Source: Verrucomicrobiaceae bacterium
GTDB lineage: Bacteria > Verrucomicrobiota > Verrucomicrobiia > Verrucomicrobiales > Verrucomicrobiaceae
Reading direction: 5' to 3'
Length of the DNA stretch: 64,000 bases
Assembly (NCBI GenBank): GCA_027486585.1
Contig: JAIXOU010000081.1
Span: 1 to 64,000, forward strand
Shown: positions 45,716 through 53,044 of the stretch, one piece after another
Layout: every line of letters begins with the position of its first letter
Numbering within the stretch: position 1 is the stretch's first letter
The notes under the pieces: model-generated
Database searches by the model: none
What the model was told of the DNA's origin: nothing
What the model saw: the letters and a program-made list of their open reading frames with translations, nothing else
Program-made: the position numbers and the translations under genes

Positions 45716-46906
45716 CTAAACACGCCTCCCGCGATACATCAAAGCAAAGAAGAGACAGACCGCAGCAGTCAGAGCCGTCTCTCCCCACCAGAATCGGGGC
45801 CAATCCGTCACGCCATTCACTGTGCAAAACTGATGCCACCAGCCTCCGCCGAGATACCCCAATAAATTCCCCACACCACCCATCAGCAGCGCTAAAAGAG
45901 CCTGGGCCCGCACACGCCACTTGGGATCGATCCGCTCCTCTAGATAAATTTGAGTCGTGATAAAATAAAGAGTGAAGGCAAAGCCATGCAGGGTCGTTCC
46001 CAGCATGATCCAGGCTTTAGTATTCAGGGCATTCATGCCATAACGCACCACACAGATAGCGATCCCGGACATGAAAACCCATTTCAAACGAAACCGCGCC
46101 AGCACACCCGCCAGCACCAGCATGGTCAGGATCTCCGTTGTTTGCGCCAGAGACATCATTGCAGAGATATTCTCCACACCGATCTCCTTCAGCTGAAGGG
46201 CCGTGTAGGGATAAAAGGCGGCTAGGGGAATGCAAAAAAGAGCCGCGGTGATGAAAACAATGCGATGATCTCGATGATTCAGAAGATCCAGCGCATCCAG
46301 ACCCAGAATCTGCTTCCAACTGCGTTGTTTCTGAACGTCAGCGGGCGGGATCTCTGGCAATAGCCAGGCCAGCCCGACGACCACCAACCAGAGCCCAGAG
46401 GCCGTAAATCCTGCCACGATCGATTTATCCGCCTTCAGGACAAAACTGACCACCCAGCAACCGACCATCCAGCCAAAAGTCGCAAAGGCCCGCAGCGGCC
46501 CAAACTGACGCTTGGCATTTTGGAGTTGGGAAAAAACAATGCTGCTGGTAATGCTCCAGACTGGCGTCATGACCAGTGCCTGTATTTGAGCACAGGCCAG
46601 AGTCCCCCAATCACTCCAATGCCAATGCAGTGACAGACAGGTCATCGTCATGGCAAAGCCCGTTAGCACAGCCAGCCAGCGCAGCAGCCGGGTCGGCGCC
46701 ATCCGCTGATCTGCCAGGGCACCGACGAACAACGGAGAAATAAAGGCAGCTACGGCAGAAGTCGCCAGAACCCAAGGCACCAGATGCCCCTTTCCGTAAG
46801 CTGCGAAAACATTGGCCAAGGGCACATTCCAGATGCCCATCGGCACGGCGGTGAAGAAAAAAAGAAGCGCAAGCTTAGCGCGGCTGGTCAGAGGAGCAGA
46901 TTCCAC
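45716..46906 (-). CDS. MFS transporter, NupG-like nucleoside symporter family
   Basis: The ~396-402 residue protein has twelve predicted membrane helices in the inner membrane. LALLFFFTAVPMGIWNVPLANV, FISPLFVGALADQR (the loop 2-3 motif), RAFATFGWMVGCWV and the second-half HGFAFTLYFITTQIYLEERI are reminiscent of the nucleoside:H+ symporter (NupG/XapB) branch of the major facilitator superfamily. The substrate is inferred only from that resemblance. There is no ATG at the N-terminus: GTG 46906 has GAGGG about 12 bases upstream, and TTG 46924 is the alternative. It is divergent from the Gld-type ABC operon. Confidence 0.75.
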   Translation of the reverse strand: MESAPLTSRAKLALLFFFTAVPMGIWNVPLANVFAAYGKGHLVPWVLATSAVAAFISPLFVGALADQRMAPTRLLRWLAVLTGFAMTMTCLSLHWHWSDWGTLACAQIQALVMTPVWSITSSIVFSQLQNAKRQFGPLRAFATFGWMVGCWVVSFVLKADKSIVAGFTASGLWLVVVGLAWLLPEIPPADVQKQRSWKQILGLDALDLLNHRDHRIVFITAALFCIPLAAFYPYTALQLKEIGVENISAMMSLAQTTEILTMLVLAGVLARFRLKWVFMSGIAICVVRYGMNALNTKAWIMLGTTLHGFAFTLYFITTQIYLEERIDPKWRVRAQALLALLMGGVGNLLGYLGGGWWHQFCTVNGVTDWPRFWWGETALTAAVCLFFALMYRGRRV

Positions 46907-47085
46907 GGGGGTTGGAACCCTCAAAGAGCGTCTGTACCCCCAGTTGTCAAAAGATGCCGCCTAATATTCGGAGATCAGTCTTTCGGGCCACAATCAACCA
47001 AATGATTTCCAGGGTTGCCTTCTTGAGACTGGGGAGCTTAAATGACGGCCCCTTTGTTTTATTCACTTTAAATACCATCTCCCAC

Positions 47086-48027
47086 ATGATTGAAGTTCAG
47101 GATCTCACCAAGCAGTATGCAGGACGCACTGCCGTAGATCACATTTCATTCAAAGTCGAGCCAGGGGAGATCGTCGGATTTCTAGGTCCCAATGGTGCCG
47201 GAAAATCCACGACCATGCGCATGCTTGCGGGCTACATGCCGCCGTCTAGTGGTCGCGCTTCGGTCAATGGTCATGATGTCTTCCAAGCGTCCATGGACGT
47301 GCGTCGCTCCGTCGGCTACATGCCAGAGATGGCTCCGCTTTACACCGACATGCGGGTCAAAGAATACCTGCGCTTCCGTGCGGAGCTGAAAGGACTCTCA
47401 GGCAAAACCCTGCGTCAGCGCGTCGGAGATGTCATGGATCAGTGTGCGATTAGCGACGTACGCCGCCGCCTCATTGGCAATCTTTCCAAAGGCTACCGTC
47501 AGCGTGTTGCCCTAGCAGATGCACTGGTTCATCAGCCGCCACTCCTCATCCTGGACGAACCGACCAATGGCCTGGACCCCGTGCAGATCCGCCACGTGCG
47601 AGAGCTGCTGAAAAACCTGGGGCCCAAGCACACGATCCTACTTTCTACCCATATCCTACAGGAAGTAGAGGCCATCTGTGACCGCGTCATCATGATCCAT
47701 CAGGGAAAGATCCGGGCCATGGACACGCCAGAGAATCTGACCCGCAAGCTGCGAGCAGCCTCCATCGTGCAACTCGAGCTGCAAGGCAAAGGTGACTTCA
47801 TCCCTCTACTAGAAGCCCTACCCGGCGTGCGCAAAGCCACGGAAGACGGCGTGCAGGATGGTTGGATCCTCTTTTCTCTCAGGGTCGAGGCGCGGCACGA
47901 TGCGCGTGAAGCGATCATGGACCTTTGTTTGCGCCAAAAGTGGAAAATCCGCGAACTGCACTGGCAATTGCCCAGCCTTGAGGACGTGTTTGTCGAACTC
48001 GCCACCACAGAAGCGGCCAAAGCTTAA
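47086..48027 (+). CDS. ABC transporter ATP-binding protein, GldA-like
   Basis: The 313-residue ATPase energises the transporter whose permease follows. Walker A is GPNGAGKSTT (about residues 36-45), the signature reads LSKGYRQRVALADAL, and Walker B is LLILDEPTNGLDP, followed by the STHILQEVEAICDRV switch. The C-terminal ~80-residue extension is as in drug-exporter and GldA-type ATPases. ATG 47086 is chosen; the frame to 46912 would overlap the divergent MFS gene. It is the first gene of an ATPase-permease-GldG-DUF4340 cassette. In Bacteroidetes GldAFG supports gliding. In this phylum the role is unknown and gliding should not be assumed. Confidence 0.9.
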   Translation: MIEVQDLTKQYAGRTAVDHISFKVEPGEIVGFLGPNGAGKSTTMRMLAGYMPPSSGRASVNGHDVFQASMDVRRSVGYMPEMAPLYTDMRVKEYLRFRAELKGLSGKTLRQRVGDVMDQCAISDVRRRLIGNLSKGYRQRVALADALVHQPPLLILDEPTNGLDPVQIRHVRELLKNLGPKHTILLSTHILQEVEAICDRVIMIHQGKIRAMDTPENLTRKLRAASIVQLELQGKGDFIPLLEALPGVRKATEDGVQDGWILFSLRVEARHDAREAIMDLCLRQKWKIRELHWQLPSLEDVFVELATTEAAKA

Positions 48028-48040
48028 ACCAATTCATCGT

Positions 48041-48799
48041 ATGCGAATTTTCTGGGTCTTATTCAAAAAGGAACTGCGGGCGTTTTTCGTCTCGCCAGTC
48101 GCCTACATCGTGCTGGCATTGGTCATGGTGCTCAGTGGCTTCTCCTTCCGTGCAGCTTTATCGGTTCTGGAAAGTGCGCCGAGTGAGGGTTCCATCGTAA
48201 CCTGGACCTTTCACGCCATGTGGTTTTGGCTGTCCTACTTCTTCATCTTTCCGCTGCTCACCATGCGCCTCTTTGCCGAGGAAAAAAAGATGGGGACGCT
48301 GGAGACTCTTTTCACGGCTCCTGTTCATGCCTGGCAAGTCGTTTGGTCAAAATACCTGGCAGCCGTGTTTGTTTACTGCGTGCTCTGGATTCCCAGCTAC
48401 CTAAACTTCCGCTTCGTGGACTGGATCACCGTCGGTCAGGTTGAGGTGCCTGAGGGCGCACTCAAAGGCAGCTACCTGATTCTGCTGGCCATGGGACTCT
48501 TTAACCTTGCCATTGGCTGCTTCGCTTCGTCGCTGACTTCGAATCAAATCATTGCCGCCGTCATTTCCTTCACCATCAGCCTACTGCATTTCCTGGCGGG
48601 GCTTTTCATCATGGTCGTCGGCCGCAGGGTTTCTGAGACCTTTGTGGATATCATCAATTACTTCGCCAGCATGGAGCACATCCGCATTTTCACCAGTGGC
48701 CTGATCGATACCCGCCCGCTGGTCTACTACACGAGCTTTGCTCTGCTCTTCATCGCCCTAACTCATCAAGTCGTCGAGTTCAGACGCTGGAGACCGTGA
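48041..48799 (+). CDS. ABC transporter permease, GldF-like
   Basis: The 252-residue ABC-2 type permease has six predicted membrane segments (for example VSPVAYIVLALVMVLSGFSF, WFWLSYFFIFPLLTMRLFAEE, IIAAVISFTISLLHFLAGLFIM). KKELRAFFVSPVAYIVLALV and EEKKMGTLETLFTAPV are highly typical of GldF/NosY-type permeases. It starts 13 bases after the ATPase gene at ATG 48041 (MRIFWVLFKKEL). A longer frame overlaps that gene and is rejected. It forms the membrane channel with the ATPase. Confidence 0.9.
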   Translation: MRIFWVLFKKELRAFFVSPVAYIVLALVMVLSGFSFRAALSVLESAPSEGSIVTWTFHAMWFWLSYFFIFPLLTMRLFAEEKKMGTLETLFTAPVHAWQVVWSKYLAAVFVYCVLWIPSYLNFRFVDWITVGQVEVPEGALKGSYLILLAMGLFNLAIGCFASSLTSNQIIAAVISFTISLLHFLAGLFIMVVGRRVSETFVDIINYFASMEHIRIFTSGLIDTRPLVYYTSFALLFIALTHQVVEFRRWRP

Positions 48800-48846
48800 T
48801 CTGATTTCTCTCTATTTTTCACTGCAATCCTTCCTTTTCCCACCTG

Positions 48847-50334
48847 ATGTCTGAATCTCCGCCAAAGGCTGATCCCACCTCAAACTCCATGCCACGCCGC
48901 TGGGGCATTGGGCTGAATGTGTTTTTGCAGATCCTACTCACCCTGGCACTTTTCTTTGGCGTGAATCGCCTGAGCTACCGCTACCACGCAAGACTAGATC
49001 TTAGCCCACAGCAAAACTTCACCCTCAGCTCGGCGACGTTGAATGTGCTCGATAAGTTATCCAAAGACGTCTTCATCGCCAATGTCTTCGCCCGTGATTC
49101 CAAGATCTATGGCGACGTCCAAACCCTGGTCGAAGAGTACCGAATCAATGGGCGCGATCGTGTTAAAGTCCGCTCCATCGACCCCATGCGGGACATTGAG
49201 CGAGCCGAGACCCTGAAGGCTGAAACAGGCCTGCCTCTGGATCAAAGTGGCGTCGTTGTCCGAGTCGGTAAACGCACCCGCTTCATCACGGAAGAAGAAC
49301 TCGTCATCCGTGAAACAGGAACGGAAACGCAGCGCCGCATCAAAGAATTCCGAGGTGAAGACGCCATCACCTCAGCCATCAACAACGTCGTCGAAGGAGA
49401 AGGACGGAAGTTTTACATCGTCGTTGGTAAAGGTGCCCGCACAGAGTCTTCACTGGTCGATTCCATGGTCGCTATGGGAGAACTCGGCCGCCAGCAGAAC
49501 TTCCAGCTTCTACCCATCAACCTAGCTGAAGTCAGCCAAATGCCAGCCGATGCCGATGGCCTCATCCTCGTCGGACTGCGCTACGATTTATCGGAGAGAG
49601 AGATCGCCATGGTGAAAAGCTACTGGGATAGCAAGCGAGCAGGACTTTTGCTGCTGCTCGACCCCACGGGCGAAACACCTCGACTCAATGCCTTCCTAGG
49701 CCTGCAAGGTGTCGTTCCTCGCGGTGATCGTGTGCTTTACGCCGAAAGCACCGGCAGCGGCACACGAAAGGAATTTTCCGTCCAGGGCCTCTTTGATGAT
49801 GAATCCATCATTACCCGTCCGCTGCTCGGCAGCACCACCACCCTGCCAGGTCAGTCGGAATCTCTCGAGGTCCGCTTTGAGGACGAATACCTGAAAAATC
49901 AAAACATCATCGCCCAGCCACTCATCGGAGCCACCGAACGTTACTGGGGTGAACGGAACTACCTGGAAGACTTACCCATCGTCGATGATGAAGACACCAA
50001 GCAGCCCATCTACCTCGCTGCCTCCGTCGAACGTGGCAGCGTCCAGGACGAAACTCAGCGTGTGGAAAGCTGCCGCATGGTCGTGGTCGGAAACTCCTCT
50101 TTGTTAGACAAAAAATCCGCCCTCGCCGTGAACCGCGATTTTGTCTCTGCCAGTCTCAATTGGATCGCTAACCGTGAGAATCTCATCGGCATCACCCCAA
50201 AGCTAAAGCACAGCTACCGCATCCAGCTCAATCAACGTCAGGGAGAGCTCATCTTCTGGATCACGACGATTATCTTCCCCGCCATCGTCTTGTGCTTTGG
50301 CATGCTGGTCTGGGCTAGCCGCCGAGCTGCCTGA
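48847..50334 (+). CDS. GldG-family ABC-associated protein
   Basis: The 495-residue protein has an N-terminal membrane segment (GLNVFLQILLTLALFFGVNRLSY), a large extracytoplasmic domain and a C-terminal segment (FWITTIIFPAIVLCFGMLVW). The opening RLDLSPQQNFTLSSATLNVLDKLSKDV matches GldG/ABC-associated auxiliary proteins, whose domain resembles substrate or partner-binding folds. Its gene follows the permease by 47 bp and precedes the DUF4340 gene by 27 bp. It is presumably the periplasmic arm of the transporter. Confidence 0.87.
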   Translation: MSESPPKADPTSNSMPRRWGIGLNVFLQILLTLALFFGVNRLSYRYHARLDLSPQQNFTLSSATLNVLDKLSKDVFIANVFARDSKIYGDVQTLVEEYRINGRDRVKVRSIDPMRDIERAETLKAETGLPLDQSGVVVRVGKRTRFITEEELVIRETGTETQRRIKEFRGEDAITSAINNVVEGEGRKFYIVVGKGARTESSLVDSMVAMGELGRQQNFQLLPINLAEVSQMPADADGLILVGLRYDLSEREIAMVKSYWDSKRAGLLLLLDPTGETPRLNAFLGLQGVVPRGDRVLYAESTGSGTRKEFSVQGLFDDESIITRPLLGSTTTLPGQSESLEVRFEDEYLKNQNIIAQPLIGATERYWGERNYLEDLPIVDDEDTKQPIYLAASVERGSVQDETQRVESCRMVVVGNSSLLDKKSALAVNRDFVSASLNWIANRENLIGITPKLKHSYRIQLNQRQGELIFWITTIIFPAIVLCFGMLVWASRRAA

Positions 50335-50361
50335 CCCACACCATTACACCGCCTCCCACCG

Positions 50362-52206
50362 ATGCGCGCCCGCACCACTCTTTTTCTCCTCCTGCTCGTC
50401 GCCGCTCTCGCTGCCGTCATTCTTGGCATAGAGCGCTATCTGCCCACGACCCGTGAACTGGCCGAGATGAAAAAAGGCCCCATCCGCTTTGATCCCACCA
50501 AGATCACACAGATCGAGATCGAATCCAGTGGTGGCGACAGTGTTAGCTTAGCCTCCGACGGCGCTCAGTGGTGGGTTCGTAGTCCCTTTAATGACCTAGC
50601 AGATCCTGAGAAGGTCACCAAACTCCTCACCGAACTCACCGCCATCGGCTGGATCAATCGCGTCCACCGATCCGAGTTCGACGACGCAGCCTGGGCCAAA
50701 ACCCTGCTCGATAAACCTCACCACACCGTCAAGCTCAACATCGGCAGCCAAACCATCCTCACTGCCAGCCTCGCGGCCGGATCACCGATTGAAGGCAGCC
50801 ACTATCTCAGCCTTCAGACCGCCCAAAAGGGTGATGAAATAGCCCATTACGTAGCCAAAACCACCCTGCCAGACCTACTCAAGACCACCCCGCAAGACTG
50901 GCGTGATAGCAAGCTCCTCCGTCTGCCGACAGATGCCATCCTCAACGTGAAACTCGTCCAGGCAGGAGGCCAGATCGAACTGGCACGTAACGATGCCAAG
51001 GCCCCCTGGATGCTCATCAAACCCCTCAGCACCCGCGCCAGTAACGAGCGCGTCGGCGAGCTGCTCGCCACCCTCGTTAACCTCACGCTCCAAGAGGCAG
51101 CCGAGCCCGCTACCAGCAGCAAACCCACGGCACACTCAGGAGATGCCACCACCGCCATCGCTGGCCAAGAGCTTAAAGTCAGCGTACTCGTCAAAGGTCA
51201 GACCAAGTCCTTTGACCTGACCCTTACGCGTGCAGCCAAGGATGCACCAGACACCAGCGTTCTGACCAGCTACCGTAAACCCATCTTCAAAGTCCTCTCC
51301 AAATCGATCAACGACCTTTGGTTAGAGCCCAACGACCTACGGGATCTCATGCTTGCCCGCATCGACACAGAAGCTGTCAGTTCCGTGGACATCACCAGCG
51401 CTCTCCACTTACCCATCCATCTGGAAAAGAAAAACCAATCCTGGTTTATCCAGCGCCATCAGCGTCTAGAGCCTGCCAATGGTGACCGCATTTCACGCTT
51501 TTTCGAGGCGTTAAACACCTTTGAAATCTACGAATTCACTTCAGACAGCGCCTCCAACCTCACCGAATACGGACTCGATAAACCGTTCCTCACCGCCAGT
51601 TGGAGTGACGGCAAGGACAAGCCCACCAAGCTTCATTTCGGCACCAACCAAGCCAGCACCGACTTCTTTGCCAAATACGATCACGAGCCCTCAGTCTTCC
51701 GGATTGATGCCTCCATCCTGCCCAGCATTCCGCAGGAAGCCATCAAGTGGAAAGGCCTCGGCGTCCTGCGCTTCACCCAGTTCTCCCTGCGTCAAATCAG
51801 CCTCACCGCCGGCACCGCACCTGCCATCATCCTCAAATACGACCCCACCACAGCCCAGTGGAAAGGCGAGCGCGCCAACCAAGACATCACCCCGCAAATC
51901 GACCGCGTTAAAGCCGACAAACTCGCCAATGCCTTGGCCCGATTCAGCGTGCAGGATTGGTCTGCCGATCCCACCACCGCCATCACCGCCCTGCAAAATC
52001 CAGCGTTACGCGTCGTTCTCACCCTCGGAGAACCCGGCACCAACACTGGCCCCACCCGAGACACCCTTCTGAACTTCGCCCCCACCCAAGCAGGCCAGGA
52101 CACCACCCTCTACTTTGGCCAAGTCCAAGGCGACGCAGACGTCTTCTACATCGCCCGTAGCACCCTTTTACAAATCCTAGCTCCCGTCTTCAAAACCGCC
52201 CCCTAG
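50362..52206 (+). CDS. DUF4340 domain-containing protein
   Basis: The 614-residue protein is anchored by one N-terminal membrane helix (LFLLLLVAALAAVILGIERYL). The rest is extracytoplasmic and contains at least two repeats of a DUF4340-like pattern: ITQIEIESSGGDSVSLASDGAQWWVRSPFNDLADPEKVTKL near the start and VSSVDITSALHLPIHLEKKNQSWFIQRHQRLEPANGDRI later. The pattern is beta strands, then W...P...A....V..L. DUF4340 genes commonly end GldG-type ABC cassettes, as here. The function is unknown. It is the last gene of the operon, and intergenic repeats follow. Confidence 0.85.
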   Translation: MRARTTLFLLLLVAALAAVILGIERYLPTTRELAEMKKGPIRFDPTKITQIEIESSGGDSVSLASDGAQWWVRSPFNDLADPEKVTKLLTELTAIGWINRVHRSEFDDAAWAKTLLDKPHHTVKLNIGSQTILTASLAAGSPIEGSHYLSLQTAQKGDEIAHYVAKTTLPDLLKTTPQDWRDSKLLRLPTDAILNVKLVQAGGQIELARNDAKAPWMLIKPLSTRASNERVGELLATLVNLTLQEAAEPATSSKPTAHSGDATTAIAGQELKVSVLVKGQTKSFDLTLTRAAKDAPDTSVLTSYRKPIFKVLSKSINDLWLEPNDLRDLMLARIDTEAVSSVDITSALHLPIHLEKKNQSWFIQRHQRLEPANGDRISRFFEALNTFEIYEFTSDSASNLTEYGLDKPFLTASWSDGKDKPTKLHFGTNQASTDFFAKYDHEPSVFRIDASILPSIPQEAIKWKGLGVLRFTQFSLRQISLTAGTAPAIILKYDPTTAQWKGERANQDITPQIDRVKADKLANALARFSVQDWSADPTTAITALQNPALRVVLTLGEPGTNTGPTRDTLLNFAPTQAGQDTTLYFGQVQGDADVFYIARSTLLQILAPVFKTAP

Positions 52207-52498
52207 ATGGATACGACACTGAGGAGCATTGCCGCACGAGATACATCAGAGGCACAGCAAGCATCTCCATGAGAAGTATTGGCTGTAACGAACCAAGGCC
52301 GAACAATAAAACGTGCATGGCTGCGAGGAACGAGCAAGCCTATGCCTCTCTAGCTGAACCCCGCTTTGCCGCGATGAGTGGCATCCCCAAAGCGAAGCCC
52401 TTCCGCAGATCCTGCGGAGCAGAATAACCTCGGCTTTCGCTCCAAGGTTTCCTGACGCGTTTTGTTTCGCTCAGACGGCGACCGATTCGCTCCCCACC
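52207..52498. other. Intergenic DNA with no supported gene
   Basis: No gene is supported between the DUF4340 stop and the palindromic element. The small frames seen here have no matching neighbours or recognisable start sites. I do not see a convincing terminator for the ABC cassette. Confidence 0.4.
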
Positions 52499-52589
52499 TT
52501 TTTCTGTCCTGGTTGTTTCTGTCAGCCCTCCAAAACCGCAACGCGGCCTGATCCCTGAAGACTGACAGAAAGAAGATGGACAGAAAAAA
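52499..52589. repeat. MITE/REP-like palindromic element, copy C
   Basis: This is the third copy of the ~91-bp palindromic element (CTTTTTCTGTCC ... TTTCTGTCAG ... CTGACAGAAA ... GGACAGAAAAAA), about 51 kb from the other two. The core differs (AACCGCAACGCGGCCTGATCCCTGAA) but the arms are conserved. It directly precedes copy 2 of the ~400-bp dispersed repeat. Confidence 0.8.
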
Positions 52590-52613
52590 CAGGATATCTG
52601 AAGCTTAAAACGG

Positions 52614-52975
52614 GAATGGCTGACCGCCGATTTGCCTCCGCCATGAATTCCACAAGGCTTTTCGCCTCTTGGGCAGTGATACCCAAGACCAAGCTACTTC
52701 AAGTCGAAGAATCCTTGTGTTACCTAGCCTTGGCGCAACTGAACGAGCTTCCATTCCCGTTGCCAGAAGACGATCCACGGTTTTGGGATGTGGAATGAAA
52801 AGTCACTTTGGCCTTATGAAACCGAGACAATAAAGCAACTGGATACTCCAATGTACAGGTCAGAACCAATTCCTGTTAATCCTGTGATTAGAAACTCGAA
52901 TCACGAACAGCCTCATATCATCCCTAGCGTGCAGAACAGCGCGCAACTCTACGGCGAGTTACTTGGGAGGTTAAA
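52614..52975. repeat. Dispersed ~400-bp repeat, copy 2
   Basis: It aligns with 5041-5442 from GAATGGCTGA to the final AGTTACTTGGGAGGTTAAA. Insertions and deletions separate the two copies; copy 1 carries an extra ~50 bp around 5282-5350, including a doubled TTCCTGTGAATCCTGT. A frame at 52616-52798 would encode 60 residues (MADRRFASAMNSTRLFASWA...), whose first ~23 residues resemble the start of copy 1. I do not call it a functional gene. Confidence 0.75.
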
Positions 52976-53044
52976 GATTTCTTGAAGGCAAATGCAGAGG
53001 AAGGTTGTCTCTGGCGGGGCTGCTGCGTAGTCTTAGACTGATTC

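Noticed and set aside
47192-47389. Small frames inside the ABC ATPase gene
   Set aside because: Out-of-frame shadows of a clearly supported ATPase.
52616-52798. 60-codon frame at the start of dispersed repeat copy 2
   Set aside because: It resembles the start of copy 1 for ~23 residues only, after which the frames diverge; likely a remnant or chance.
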